A DNA stretch of 64,000 bases from Novosphingobium sp. NDB2Meth1 (GTDB taxonomy: Bacteria; Pseudomonadota; Alphaproteobacteria; Sphingomonadales; Sphingomonadaceae). Under the pieces are notes generated by a model. The model worked only from the letters and a program-made list of their open reading frames with translations. It did not search any database and was not told where the DNA came from. The first letter of the stretch is position 1; each line of letters begins with the position of its first letter. This document shows, piece by piece, positions 49,672 to 58,916 of this stretch. The stretch spans positions 558,001 through 622,000 of the forward strand of contig NZ_FPEH01000011.1 in NCBI RefSeq assembly GCF_900117425.1, written 5' to 3'. The translations under genes were made by a program, and so were the position numbers.

Positions 49672-49965
49672 GTGGCCCGCTTTTGGCCCGTCGAATTGTG
49701 GAGATGGCTGAATGGGCACAGTGTCCATGGCCCGCTTTTCGGCAAAAAATACAGAGTGATCAAATCACTCTACAGCTTTGACGGCAAGCGCCGTGCAGAC
49801 GTGTGCAAGTTCGCTTGGGACAAGACCTATCTGCTGGAAAGCGATTGGGACGAGCAATCGACCTGGGTGCCGCGCCATGATGGCAAGATGGTCGGGCCAT
49901 TCGACAATCCGTCTGCAGCCGAGCAATTCATCGTGGCGACCGACTGGTTCAACGGGCTTGACTGA
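49672..49965 (+). CDS. Hypothetical protein, unknown family
   Basis: A 97-aa protein with no signal or membrane segment. The middle (RVIKSLYSFDGKRRADV) and the end (RHDGKMVGPFDNPSAAEQFIV in parts) look like a small alpha/beta fold. GTG 49672 is the first possible start, 5 nt after the sseA stop and without a good ribosome site; TTG 49696 is another option. Codon use is less biased than in neighbours. Function cannot be assigned. Confidence 0.5.
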   Translation: MARFWPVELWRWLNGHSVHGPLFGKKYRVIKSLYSFDGKRRADVCKFAWDKTYLLESDWDEQSTWVPRHDGKMVGPFDNPSAAEQFIVATDWFNGLD

Positions 49966-49979
49966 CGGGATTTGCCCCC

Positions 49980-50064
49980 AACCCCGCTCATGCTGAGCTT
50001 GTCGAAGCATATAGCGCAACCGCAGCACCAGCACCCTTCGACAAGCTCAGGGTGAGCGGGGTTT
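49980..50064. repeat. Paired CTTCGAC-type repeat
   Basis: CGCTCATGCTGAGCTTGTCG and CCCTTCGACAAGCTCAGGGTG (in parts) in inverted order, with CCCCGCTCA/TGAGCGGGG ends, before metC. Confidence 0.8.
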
Positions 50065-50124
50065 GGGCCATTGGCGAAAAGGGGATGGATTCCCTTCCGC
50101 GCAAATTCAGCCTAAGACCCTCCC

Positions 50125-51354
50125 ATGGCGGAACATGACAGCGAAGGCCTTGGCATCGGCACGCGGCTCGTAGGCGCAGGGCGGCGGGCCGAATGGACCG
50201 GCAGCGCGGATCATCCGGGCGCGGTGGTCAATCCGCCGGTCTACCGGGCGAGCACGCATCTCTATCCCGATATGGCGGCCTTGCGCGCGCATCCCGCCAA
50301 CGAGGACGGCAAGTTCTATTATGGCAGGCGGGGCGCGCCGACGCAGTGGGCATTGGCCGAGGCTTTGACCGCGCTGGAGCCGGGGGCGGAAGGCACGGTG
50401 CTCTATCCTTCCGGCGTGGCAGCGATCATGGGCGCGCTGCTCACGGTGCTGCGGCCGGGCGATGTGCTGCTGATGATCGACAACGCCTATGAGCCGAGCC
50501 GCGCGATGGGGCGCGGGCTGCTGGGGGACTTCGGCGTGGAGACGCGCTGGTTCGATCCGGCGGACCCGGCAGCATTCGAGGCGGCGATCTGCGCGCGGAC
50601 CAAGGCGGTGCTGCTGGAAGTGCCGGGCAGCCTCACCATCGAGGTCTGCGATGTGCCGCGCTTGTCCGCCATCGCCAAGGCGCATGGGCTGACGGTGGTG
50701 CTCGACAATACCTGGGCCTCGCCATTGGGCTTTCCGGCGCTCGTGCGCGGGGTGGACATTGCGATCATGAGCCTGACCAAGCATGTCGGTGGGCATTCGG
50801 ATGTGATGATGGGCAGCGCGAGCGCGGGGCCGGCGTGGTACCGCAAGCTGCGGCTGCGCGCGCAGGGGCTGGGCAATGTCGTCTCGCCCGATGACGCCGC
50901 CCTGATGCTGCGCGGGCTGCGCACAATGGGCCTCAGGCTGGCGCAGGAAACCGGCTCGGCGCTGGCGATTGCCGAATGGCTGGCAGCCCAGCCGGAGGTC
51001 GCCAAAGTGCTCTGCCCGATGCTGCCGGGTTCACCGGGGCACGACATCTGGGCGCGGGACTTTACCGGCGGGTGCGGGCTGTTCAGCTTCGTGCTGAAGG
51101 GCGGCACCTGTGCGGCGCGCGACGCGCTGATCGATGCGCTTGCGCTGTTCGGCATCGGCTATTCGTGGGGCGGGTTCGAGAGCCTCGCGACGCCGGTCGA
51201 CCCCGCACCGATCCGCACCGCAAGCCCCTGGCCGCTGCCGGGGCTGGAGGCGGGAGACCGCTTCGGCGTGCGGCTTTCCATCGGCCTTGAGGACACGGCG
51301 GACCTGACCGCCGATCTTGCGCGCGGGCTGGCCGCGTGGCGGGCGGCGCTATGA
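50125..51354 (+). CDS. metC: Cystathionine beta-lyase
   Basis: A 409-aa PLP enzyme of the Cys/Met metabolism family. The PLP lysine is Lys219 in SLTKHVGGHSD. Other family signatures are YGRRGAPTQ, LYPSGVAAI, DNTWASPLG and SWGGFESLATP. It splits cystathionine to homocysteine, pyruvate and ammonia. Its stop overlaps the ATG of the channel gene by 4 nt, so the two are co-translated, without an obvious functional link. Confidence 0.92.
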   Translation: MAEHDSEGLGIGTRLVGAGRRAEWTGSADHPGAVVNPPVYRASTHLYPDMAALRAHPANEDGKFYYGRRGAPTQWALAEALTALEPGAEGTVLYPSGVAAIMGALLTVLRPGDVLLMIDNAYEPSRAMGRGLLGDFGVETRWFDPADPAAFEAAICARTKAVLLEVPGSLTIEVCDVPRLSAIAKAHGLTVVLDNTWASPLGFPALVRGVDIAIMSLTKHVGGHSDVMMGSASAGPAWYRKLRLRAQGLGNVVSPDDAALMLRGLRTMGLRLAQETGSALAIAEWLAAQPEVAKVLCPMLPGSPGHDIWARDFTGGCGLFSFVLKGGTCAARDALIDALALFGIGYSWGGFESLATPVDPAPIRTASPWPLPGLEAGDRFGVRLSIGLEDTADLTADLARGLAAWRAAL

Positions 51355-52283
51355 GCGAGTGGACCAAGCTGCAGCGCAGCATTGCACAGGTCGCGCGGTC
51401 TCTCGACGACGTCGGTTTCGATATCGGCCGCACCCATATCTCGCTGTTCAACGCGGTGTGGATGGTCGTGGTCGTCGTGCTCGTCATCGTGTTCGGGCGG
51501 ATCGCGGGGCGTGTCGGTCGGCGCGCCGTGCGTTCGATGAAGGGCCTCGATCCGACGCAGCGCGCGCTCGGCGAGAAGCTGATGACGGTGACGGTGTGGA
51601 CCGTCGCGGTGCTGGTCGGCATCGATGCGGTGGGGATCAACCTCACCACGCTGACCGTGTTTTCCGGCGCTTTCGGCCTCGCGGTCGGCTTTGGCCTGCA
51701 GAAGACTTTCGGCAACCTGATCGCGGGCGTGATCCTCCTCATGGACCGCTCGATCAAGCCGGGCGACGTGATCGCGGTGAACGATACCAAGGGCAGCACC
51801 TTCGGCGTCGTCAGCGCCATCGGCGTGCGCGCGATCACCGTGGCGACGCGTGATGACCGCGAGATCCTGATTCCCAACGAAATCCTGATGACCACGCAAG
51901 TCGAGAACTGGTCGCACAGCTCGAAGCAGGTGGGGATCACGATTCCCGTGAACGTCGCTTACGGCAGCGATCTCGACCTTGCCGAAAAGCTGCTGCTGGA
52001 AGCCGCGCTGACCGTGCCGCGCGTGCTGCGCGATCCGGCGCCCTCGATCCTGTTCAGCGCCTTCGGGGCAAGCGCGATCGAGTTGCTGATCTATATCTCG
52101 ATCGACGATCCCGAGAACGGCGTGGGCAACGTGCGGTCCGACGTGCTGAAGGCGGCATGGCATGCGCTGAAGGACAGCGGCGTGAGCATTCCGCTGCCGC
52201 AATCGGATGTCACCTTGCGGGATTCGGATGGGCTGCGGGTGCTGGCGGAGGCGCTGGTTCGGCGTGGCGCTGATAATCTGTAG
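51351..52283 (+). CDS. Small-conductance mechanosensitive channel (MscS family)
   Basis: A 310-aa MscS-type channel. Helices lie at about 28-50 and 75-95, then the pore helix with alternating Gly/Ala (FGLAVGFGLQKTFGNLIAGVIL in parts, about 107-130). The beta domain follows (DRSIKPGDVIAVND, about 131-180) and the C-terminal alpha/beta part. It would release solutes under hypo-osmotic stress. Start ATG 51351 overlaps the metC stop. Confidence 0.9.
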   Translation: MSEWTKLQRSIAQVARSLDDVGFDIGRTHISLFNAVWMVVVVVLVIVFGRIAGRVGRRAVRSMKGLDPTQRALGEKLMTVTVWTVAVLVGIDAVGINLTTLTVFSGAFGLAVGFGLQKTFGNLIAGVILLMDRSIKPGDVIAVNDTKGSTFGVVSAIGVRAITVATRDDREILIPNEILMTTQVENWSHSSKQVGITIPVNVAYGSDLDLAEKLLLEAALTVPRVLRDPAPSILFSAFGASAIELLIYISIDDPENGVGNVRSDVLKAAWHALKDSGVSIPLPQSDVTLRDSDGLRVLAEALVRRGADNL

Positions 52284-52405
52284 CAGATCGGACACATCCG
52301 AACTTGCCCGCCTGACGAGGCCCCATCTATCCTTCCGGCCCGCGCGACCCAGCGGCTACGGCATGCACAGGCAATTGTGGTTAAAGGATAATCAAGGAAA
52401 TCCTG

Positions 52406-52792
52406 ATGGAAGTGATCACGCACAATCCCACTGAGGGAGTCTATGCGACGGGCGGCGACTGGGTTCACGCCATCGAGGTTCGCGGGCCGCAGCGCCTGCT
52501 GTTCATCAGCGGAACGATGGGCCTGCGCCCCGATTTCACCGCACCGCCGACGCTCGAAGAACAGCTGGACTGCGTCTGGAACAATCTGCGCGCCATTCTG
52601 GCGAGCGCGGGCATGACGACCGACAATCTAGTACGACTGACCAGCTACCTGCGCGACGCGAGCTATGCCGATGCCAACGCGGCCGCCCGCCTCGCCGCAT
52701 TGGGCGAGCACCGCATTCCAACCACCGCCATCGTGGCACAGACGCTGGCCGACGACTGGCTGGTCGAGATCGAGGCCATTGCAGCGGCGTGA
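52406..52792 (+). CDS. RidA family (YjgF/YER057c/UK114) protein
   Basis: A 128-aa Rid-family trimeric protein. Typical segments are LLFISGTMGLRPD (about 31-43), TLEEQLDCVWNNLRAIL and a late RIPTTAIVAQTLADDWLVEIEAIA (in parts). The Arg that defines active RidA imine deaminases (in the sequence before the last strand) is not clearly present, so this may belong to another Rid subgroup. A promoter-like AT-rich stretch (GTGGTTAAAGGATAATC) precedes it. Confidence 0.85.
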   Translation: MEVITHNPTEGVYATGGDWVHAIEVRGPQRLLFISGTMGLRPDFTAPPTLEEQLDCVWNNLRAILASAGMTTDNLVRLTSYLRDASYADANAAARLAALGEHRIPTTAIVAQTLADDWLVEIEAIAAA

Positions 52793-52815
52793 TGAGCCCA
52801 TGGGACAGGGCTTTT

Positions 52816-52922
52816 GGCTCCTCCCCCGGTCGGGGGAGGCCGGGTGGGGGTGCGCGGCGCTTGTACGGCGAACTTGGTTACCCGTCCCCAACCCCTCCCC
52901 GAACGGGGAGGGGCTTTTCATA
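52816..52922. repeat. GC-rich composite hairpin repeat
   Basis: CTCCCCCGGTCGGGGGAG followed by GGCCGGGTGGGGGTGCG and later CCCCTCCCCGAACGGGGAGGGG. It is nearly the same composite as 21955-22060 and fills half of the gap before cobA. Confidence 0.78.
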
Positions 52923-53002
52923 AAGGGCCGCTAAAGCTCACCTAGCCGCCCCCCTAGCTTTCCTCGCTGGCGATTGCAGGGTACAAGGACCATCTGCCGC
53001 CC

Positions 53003-53773
53003 ATGAGCAATTCGCCTTCCAGACTTGGCACCGTCTACCTTGTCGGTGCAGGCCCCGGTGATCCGGACCTGCTGACCTTGCGCGCGGCGCGGCTGCTCGC
53101 GGAGGCTCAGCTGGTCGTGCATGACGGGCTGGTCGATCCGGCGATCATGGCGATGATCCCGGCAGGCGCGCGGCTGGTTTCCGTCGCGAAAAGCCGGGCG
53201 CGGCATACCTTGCAGCAGCATGAGATCAACGCATTGCTGGTGCACGAGGCGCTGGCGGGCCACGATGTGGTGCGGCTGAAGGGCGGCGATCCGTTCGTGT
53301 TCGGGCGCGGCGGCGAGGAGGCGGAGGCCTGCTATGCGGCGGGCGTGCCGGTCGAGGTCGTGCCCGGCGTAAGCGCCGCGATGGGCGCGGCTGCAGCGGC
53401 GCAGATTCCGCTGACGCACCGCGAGAACGCCTCGATCGTCAGCTTTGTGGCGGGGCAGTGCAAGGGCCTGACCGACCAGAACTGGGCGGGCCTTGCGGGC
53501 GTAGGCCGCACGCTGGTGATCTACATGGGCGTCGCGACGAGCGATGCGATTGCCGAGAAGCTGATGGCCGACGGCCTTGCGCCCGATATGCCGGTGGCGG
53601 TGATCGAGAACGCCGCGCGGCCGACGATGCGCGTGCTGCGCGGGGCGCTGGCGGGGCTTGGCGCGCTGGTGGCCGAGCACAAGGTGAAGAGCCCTGCCCT
53701 CATCGTGATCGGCGAAGTGACCGGGCGCGAGCGGCATATGGAATTGCAGAAGTTGGCGGAGTGCGCTGCGTGA
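53003..53773 (+). CDS. cobA: Uroporphyrinogen-III C-methyltransferase
   Basis: A 256-aa SAM-dependent methyltransferase that makes precorrin-2, the precursor of siroheme, the cofactor of the sulfite reductase encoded two genes downstream. Signatures are VGAGPGDPDLLTLRAARLL, RLKGGDPFVFGRGGEEAE and VPGVSAAMGAAA. It lacks the CysG dehydrogenase/chelatase N-domain, so another enzyme must finish siroheme. Its stop overlaps the next start (GTGA). Confidence 0.93.
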   Translation: MSNSPSRLGTVYLVGAGPGDPDLLTLRAARLLAEAQLVVHDGLVDPAIMAMIPAGARLVSVAKSRARHTLQQHEINALLVHEALAGHDVVRLKGGDPFVFGRGGEEAEACYAAGVPVEVVPGVSAAMGAAAAAQIPLTHRENASIVSFVAGQCKGLTDQNWAGLAGVGRTLVIYMGVATSDAIAEKLMADGLAPDMPVAVIENAARPTMRVLRGALAGLGALVAEHKVKSPALIVIGEVTGRERHMELQKLAECAA

Positions 53774-54069
53774 AGATCTTGACGGGGAATGATTTGGGCA
53801 GCGGCCACGTTGTCTGGTGGGACGGCCAGGGCTGGTCGCGCCATGTCCATGATGCGGTCGATGTCGGTGATGCGGCGGATACGATCCTTGCCGCCGAGGA
53901 AGCCGCGCGCCGCGTCAATGCAAGCTATGCGATCAGCGCCACCAAGGGCGCGGACGGCACGGTGCGCCCGGACCACATCAAGGACCGCATCCGCGCGCTG
54001 GGCCCCACCGTCCGTCCCGACCTCGCGCTGCAACCTTCCGATCCGCACAGCGGCAACTGGGTGATCTGA
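53770..54069 (+). CDS. DUF2849 protein of the sulfite-reductase operon
   Basis: A 99-aa protein, starting at GTG 53770 inside the cobA stop. It opens KILTGNDLGSGHVVWWDGQGW and ends near VRPDLALQPSD. DUF2849 is found almost only between cobA and the sulfite/nitrite reductase gene in alphaproteobacteria. It is thought to be an accessory factor, but the function is not established. One nucleotide separates it from cysI. Confidence 0.88.
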   Translation: MKILTGNDLGSGHVVWWDGQGWSRHVHDAVDVGDAADTILAAEEAARRVNASYAISATKGADGTVRPDHIKDRIRALGPTVRPDLALQPSDPHSGNWVI

Positions 54070-54070
54070 C

Positions 54071-55705
54071 ATGTACCAGTACGACCAATACGACCAGGCC
54101 ATGGTCGATGCGCGCGTCGAGGAATTCCGCGGCCAGGTGGCGCGCCGCATGGCGGGCGAAATCACCGAGGACCAGTTCAAGCCGCTGCGGCTGAAGAACG
54201 GGCTCTATCTGCAGCTGCACGCCTACATGCTGCGCGTCGCCATTCCCTATGGCACGCTCAATGGCCGCCAGATGCGCATGCTGGGCGACATCGCCGACAA
54301 GTATGACCGCGGCTATGGCCATTTCACCACACGCCAGAACATCCAGTACAACTGGATCAAGCTGGAAGACGCGCCGCAGATCCTTGCCGATCTCGCGACG
54401 GTGGAGATGCATGCCATCCAGACCAGCGGCAACTGCATCCGCAACATCAGCTCGGATCACTTCGCCGGGGCAGCGGCAGACGAAGTGGTCGATCCGCGCC
54501 CTTATGCCGAACTGCTGCGCCAGTGGTCGAGCTTCCATCCGGAGTTCGATTACCTGCCGCGCAAGTTCAAGATCGCGGTGATCGCGTCCGACACCGACCG
54601 CGCAGCGATGCGCCTGCACGATATCGGCATCCAGATCGTGAAGAACGATGCGGGCGAGATCGGCGCGCGCTTCTATGTGGGCGGCGGCATGGGCCGCACC
54701 CCGATGATCGCGCCGGTTATCCGCGAGTTCGTGCCCGCGCTGCAGATGGTGAGCTACGCCGAAGCGTGCCTTCGCGTCTACAACCGCTACGGCCGCCGCG
54801 ACAACAAGTACAAGGCGCGGATCAAGATCCTCGTCCACGAGATCGGCGCGGACGAATACCGTCGGCAGGTGGAGGAAGAGTTCGCGCATATCCTCACCCT
54901 GGGACTGGAGCCGCCGCAGGCCGAGTTCGAGAGAATTGCCGCGTTCTTTGCCGATCCCGGCCTCGAAAGCGGGCTCGCCGATGGCTATGACCGCAGCGAT
55001 CCGGACTTCGCGGTCTGGGCTGACCAGAACACCACGCCGCACAAGCAGGCGGGCTACAGGGCGGTCGTCATCAGCCTGAAGCCGGCTGGCGGCATTCCGG
55101 GCGACGCCACGGCGGACCAGATCCGGCTGATGGCTGACCTCGCCGAAGTCTACAGCCTTGACGAACTGCGGGTGACCCACACCCAGAACATCGTGCTGCC
55201 GCATGTGAAGCAGAGCGACCTCTACGCGCTGTGGCAAAAGCTCGATGCGGCGGGTCTCGCGACCGCGAACCTTGACCTCATCGGCGATATCATCGCCTGC
55301 CCGGGGCTCGATTACTGCAGCCTCGCCAATGCGCGCTCGATCCCGCTGGCGCAGAAGATCTCGGCCCGGTTCGCCGAGCCGGAACGCCAGCGCGCGCTAG
55401 GTGAGCTTAAGCTCAAGATTTCGGGCTGCATCAATGCCTGCGGGCACCACCATGCCGGCAACATCGGCATTCTGGGCGTCGACCGGAAGGGCACCGAGAA
55501 CTACCAGCTGCTGCTCGGCGGTTCGGAAGCGGCGGATACTTCGCTCGCCCAGATCGTTGGCCCCGGCTTCAGCGAGGACGGCATCGTCGATGCGATCGAG
55601 ACCGTGACGAACGTCTATCTCGCCCAGCGCGCGGAGGGGGAACGCTTCCTCGATACCTACCGCCGCCTCGGCATGGCTCCGTTCAAGGAGGCGATCTATG
55701 GTTGA
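54071..55705 (+). CDS. cysI: Siroheme sulfite reductase (hemoprotein)
   Basis: A 544-aa nitrite/sulfite reductase family protein. It has the duplicated ferredoxin-like halves (QNIQYNWIKLED, TSGNCIRNISSDH) and the four [4Fe-4S]-siroheme cysteines in IIACPGLDYCSLA (about 412-424) and KISGCINACGHHHAGNIG (about 453-470). It reduces sulfite to sulfide for cysteine synthesis; the operon with cysH makes sulfite rather than nitrite the substrate. The next gene starts 8 nt before its stop. Confidence 0.92.
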   Translation: MYQYDQYDQAMVDARVEEFRGQVARRMAGEITEDQFKPLRLKNGLYLQLHAYMLRVAIPYGTLNGRQMRMLGDIADKYDRGYGHFTTRQNIQYNWIKLEDAPQILADLATVEMHAIQTSGNCIRNISSDHFAGAAADEVVDPRPYAELLRQWSSFHPEFDYLPRKFKIAVIASDTDRAAMRLHDIGIQIVKNDAGEIGARFYVGGGMGRTPMIAPVIREFVPALQMVSYAEACLRVYNRYGRRDNKYKARIKILVHEIGADEYRRQVEEEFAHILTLGLEPPQAEFERIAAFFADPGLESGLADGYDRSDPDFAVWADQNTTPHKQAGYRAVVISLKPAGGIPGDATADQIRLMADLAEVYSLDELRVTHTQNIVLPHVKQSDLYALWQKLDAAGLATANLDLIGDIIACPGLDYCSLANARSIPLAQKISARFAEPERQRALGELKLKISGCINACGHHHAGNIGILGVDRKGTENYQLLLGGSEAADTSLAQIVGPGFSEDGIVDAIETVTNVYLAQRAEGERFLDTYRRLGMAPFKEAIYG

Positions 55706-56129
55706 GCACTGCCTGCGTTACCGCGACGACGAGCCCGTGGGGGATCCGGCGGTGACGGTCGACGCCTTTGCCGTGCAGGGCAACGCGACTGCCGTCCGCA
55801 TCGAACCCGGCGACGACGCGCGTGCGCTGCTGCCCGCGCTCGACCGCATCGCGCTGATCGAGATCAACTTCCCGAGCTACGGCGACGGCCGCGGCTATTC
55901 CGCCGCCCGCATCCTGCGCGAGCATGGCTATGCCGGCGAACTGCGCGCGGTGGGCGATGTGCTGATCGACCAATTGAGCCACATGCGCCGCTGCGGCTTC
56001 GATGCCTTCGCGCCCGACAAGCCGATCACGCCGGACGCCGCGGACAAGGCGCTCGCGACCTGGCCCGAGGTCTATCAGAAGACGGTGGACGGCCGCTCGC
56101 CCATCTGGGCGCTTCGCCATGGCCGATAA
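55698..56129 (+). CDS. DUF934 protein of the sulfite-reductase operon
   Basis: A 143-aa DUF934 protein. The conserved core is INFPSYGDGRGYSAARILREHGYAGELRAVGDVLIDQL (in parts, about 54-91), with a DAFAPDKP segment later. The family always accompanies cysI/cysH in proteobacteria and is a presumed electron-transfer or assembly partner; this remains inference. It overlaps cysI by 8 nt and cysH by 11 nt. Confidence 0.9.
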   Translation: MVEHCLRYRDDEPVGDPAVTVDAFAVQGNATAVRIEPGDDARALLPALDRIALIEINFPSYGDGRGYSAARILREHGYAGELRAVGDVLIDQLSHMRRCGFDAFAPDKPITPDAADKALATWPEVYQKTVDGRSPIWALRHGR

Positions 56130-56925
56130 CACCACCAGAACCGCAGACCGGATCGACACCGGACCGCGCTTCACCGAAAGTGACGCGATCCGGCTCAACA
56201 ACCTGTTCCGCGGCACCGACACGCCCGAGATGCTGCGCAGCGTCCTCAAGGACAAGCTGATCGGCGAAGTCGCGGTCGTCTCCAGCTTCGGCGCGGAAAG
56301 CGCGGTGCTGCTCCATCTGATTGCCGAGGTCGACAAGACGATCCCGGTGATCTTCCTCGAAACGCACAAGCATTTCCCGGAAACGATTGCCTATCGCGAC
56401 CAGCTGGTGGCGCATCTGGGCCTGACGAACCGGCTGATCGTCGAGCCGGACATGGAGCTTGTCGCCAAGAAGGACGAGAACGGCCTGCGCTGGTCGTGGG
56501 ACCCGGACGGCTGCTGCGAGATCCGCAAGGTGCAGCCGCTGGCACGCGCGCTGCTGGCGTTCGATGCCTCGATCAGCGGGCGCAAGGGCTTCCAGTCGGC
56601 CACCCGCAGCGGGTTGCCGCGCTTCGAAATCGACCGGACCGATGCCGAAGGGCGCCTGAAGTTCAATCCGCTCGCCTCGTGGAGTTCGGAAGACCTTGAG
56701 GCCTACATGGTCCGCCACGATCTGCCGCGCCATCCGCTGGTAGCGCAGGGCTACCCTTCCATCGGCTGCGCCCCCTGCACCAGCAAGGTCGCGCCGGGCG
56801 AAGACCCGCGCTCGGGCCGCTGGAAGGGCTGGGACAAGGTGGAATGCGGCATCCATGTACCCGGTTCGCCAGACAGCAGCGCGACGGATGGCGAGCTGCC
56901 GCCGGGGTATGATCCGGCGTTCTGA
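56119..56925 (+). CDS. cysH: Adenylyl-sulfate (APS) reductase
   Basis: A 268-aa CysH. Two Cys pairs, in DGCCEIRK (about 132-139) and SIGCAPCTSKV (about 214-224), mark the [4Fe-4S]-containing, APS-using assimilatory type. The redox Cys is in ECGIH near the C-terminus (about 246). VVSSFGAESAVLLHL carries the nucleotide loop. It produces sulfite for the upstream-encoded reductase. It overlaps DUF934 by 11 nt. No cysD/cysN is in the window. Confidence 0.93.
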   Translation: MADNTTRTADRIDTGPRFTESDAIRLNNLFRGTDTPEMLRSVLKDKLIGEVAVVSSFGAESAVLLHLIAEVDKTIPVIFLETHKHFPETIAYRDQLVAHLGLTNRLIVEPDMELVAKKDENGLRWSWDPDGCCEIRKVQPLARALLAFDASISGRKGFQSATRSGLPRFEIDRTDAEGRLKFNPLASWSSEDLEAYMVRHDLPRHPLVAQGYPSIGCAPCTSKVAPGEDPRSGRWKGWDKVECGIHVPGSPDSSATDGELPPGYDPAF

Positions 56926-57233
56926 GGCGCTGGCCCGCCACCACGCCCGTTCGTGTCGAGCCCCTCGACACGAACGGATTGGTGTTGATCTTACTCCAAC
57001 CCAACTCCGCTCACCCTGAGCCTGTCGAAGGGTGCTGGCGCGACCGCCGTGTGTGATGCTTCGACAAGCTCAACATGAGCGGGCTTGGGGTTGGGTCAAA
57101 GATCGCCCAAACCATCGTCATTGCGAGCGTAGCGAAGAAATGACGAATGAAGGTGCACATGACTGGTGAGCCGGATTTCCCCTCACCAATGAGCACCTTG
57201 CCGCGCCCTCGCCCCAAGGCCTAGGCGCATGGC
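56926..57233. repeat. 308-bp gap filled with three repeat families
   Basis: The gap contains CCCGTTCGTGTCGAG...CTCGACACGAACGG (56946-56982), then an inverted pair of CTTCGAC-type elements (57006-57083), then TCATTGCGAGCGTAGCGAAG (57117-57137). No open frame of note and no recognisable promoter beyond these. Confidence 0.8.
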
Positions 57234-57584
57234 ATGTCCCCTGCCCCCCTCACCGTCTGGTATGACGGCGCCTGCCCGCTCTGCACGCGCGAGATTGCGC
57301 TGATGCGGCGGCTGGACCGGGCGCGGCGGATCGAATTTGTCGATGTGAGCGATGATAGCGCCGTCTGCCCGCGTGACCGCGCGCTGCTGCTGGCGCGGCT
57401 CCATGCGCGCGAGGATGGCGTGCTGCTCGATGGCGCGGCGGCTTTTGCGGCCATGTGGCGGGCGATCCCGCTGCTGCGTCCGCTTGGCGTGCTGGCGCGC
57501 ATTCCCGTAGTGCTCTCGGCGCTCGAATGGGCCTATGTGCGGTTTCTGCGGGTTCGTCCTGCCCTTCAGAGGATCATGCGTTGA
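57234..57584 (+). CDS. DCC family thiol-disulfide oxidoreductase-like protein (DUF393)
   Basis: A 116-aa thioredoxin-fold protein with the defining motif WYDGACPLCTREI (DxxCPxC at about 11-17). The mid region has LLLDGAAAFAAMWRAIPLLRPL. The family is predicted to have thiol redox activity; a partner is unknown. It is coupled to the ABC1 kinase gene by a 4-nt stop/start overlap. Confidence 0.88.
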   Translation: MSPAPLTVWYDGACPLCTREIALMRRLDRARRIEFVDVSDDSAVCPRDRALLLARLHAREDGVLLDGAAAFAAMWRAIPLLRPLGVLARIPVVLSALEWAYVRFLRVRPALQRIMR

Positions 57585-58912
57585 GCGAAGACCGCTACCG
57601 GAAAGTTCCCACCAGCCGCCTCGGCCGCTTTTCGGCGTTCGGCCAGCTGGCTGGCGGCGTCGCGGGCGGAGTGATCGCGGAAGGGGCCAAGCGGATCGCA
57701 CGCGGGGAGCGGCCGCAGATGGCCGATCTGCTGCTCACCCCCGCCAACGCCACGCGCGTGACCGAGCAGCTTTCGCGGCTGCGCGGGGCGGCGATGAAGC
57801 TGGGGCAGATGATCTCGCTCGATGCCGGCGATCTGCTTCCGGCAGAGCTGACGGCCATTCTGGCGCGGCTGCGCGATGCCGCGCACTTCATGCCGCCCAA
57901 GCAGTTGCAGACCGTGCTCGCGGCCAGCTGGGGGCCGGACTGGCGGCGCAAGTTCGCCCGCTTCGAGGCGACGCCGATTGCGGCGGCTTCCATCGGGCAG
58001 GTCCACCGCGCGGTCCTTCACGATGGGCGCACGGTGGCGGTGAAAGTGCAGTATCCGGGCATCGCCGCCAGCATCGACGCCGATATCGACAATGTCGCGA
58101 CGCTGCTGAGGGTTTCGGGCCTGCTGCCCAAGACGCTTGATATTTCGCCGCTGCTGGTCGAGGCCAAGCGCCAGTTGCACGAGGAAGCCGACTACTTGCG
58201 CGAGGCCGAGCAGATGCGCCGCTATGGCGCGATGCTCGCGGGCGAGGAGCAGTTCGTGGTCCCCGCGCCGGTCGAGGAGCTGACCGGGCCGAGCGTGCTG
58301 ACGATGGACTTCATCGCCTCGCGCCCGATCGACACGCTGGCCGAAGCGCCGCAGGACGTGCGCGACCGGGTGATGGGCGCGATGCTCGATCTGGTGCTAC
58401 GCGAACTGTTCGTGTTCGGCTTCATGCAGACCGATCCGAACTTCGCGAACTATCGTTGGCAGCCCGATACGGGGCGCGTGGTGCTGCTCGATTTCGGCGC
58501 GGCGCGCGCGGTTCCCGATGAGACCCGCGCCGCCTATGCGCGGATGATGCAGGCGGGCCTCAATGGCGATCCGGCGGAACTGAAGCAGCGCATCTGCGAA
58601 GTGGGCTTCGCCTCCGAAGAGCAGATGGCGCGCCACGGCAAGGCGTTCGAGGGCGTGATCGGGGTGATCCTCGAGCATGTGAACAAGGACGATATCTTCG
58701 ATTTTGCCGACCGCAGCTTCGTGGCGAAACTGCGCGATTTCGGCGAGCCGGTGGCGCAGGACCGCGACACCTGGCACCTGCCACCGATGGATACGCTGTT
58801 CGTGCAGAGGAAGGTCAGCGGCACGGCGCTGCTCGCGGTGCGGATGAAGGCGCGGCTGCCGCTGCAGGGGATGGTCGCGGCGCGGCTGGCGGGTTTGGTC
58901 GAGCCGGCCTGA
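57581..58912 (+). CDS. ABC1/UbiB (AarF) family atypical kinase
   Basis: A 443-aa atypical kinase-like protein. The KxGQ motif is in LRGAAMKLGQMISLDAGDLLP (in parts, about 63-82). The Ala-rich loop and invariant Lys are in AAASIGQVHRA and VAVKVQYPGI, with the QTDPNFANY and LLDFGAAR (DFG-like) elements of the active site. UbiB relatives support ubiquinone synthesis or lipid export. The start is a TTG at 57581 with AGAGGA 7 nt upstream. Confidence 0.9.
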   Translation: MSEDRYRKVPTSRLGRFSAFGQLAGGVAGGVIAEGAKRIARGERPQMADLLLTPANATRVTEQLSRLRGAAMKLGQMISLDAGDLLPAELTAILARLRDAAHFMPPKQLQTVLAASWGPDWRRKFARFEATPIAAASIGQVHRAVLHDGRTVAVKVQYPGIAASIDADIDNVATLLRVSGLLPKTLDISPLLVEAKRQLHEEADYLREAEQMRRYGAMLAGEEQFVVPAPVEELTGPSVLTMDFIASRPIDTLAEAPQDVRDRVMGAMLDLVLRELFVFGFMQTDPNFANYRWQPDTGRVVLLDFGAARAVPDETRAAYARMMQAGLNGDPAELKQRICEVGFASEEQMARHGKAFEGVIGVILEHVNKDDIFDFADRSFVAKLRDFGEPVAQDRDTWHLPPMDTLFVQRKVSGTALLAVRMKARLPLQGMVAARLAGLVEPA

Positions 58913-58916
58913 GCCG

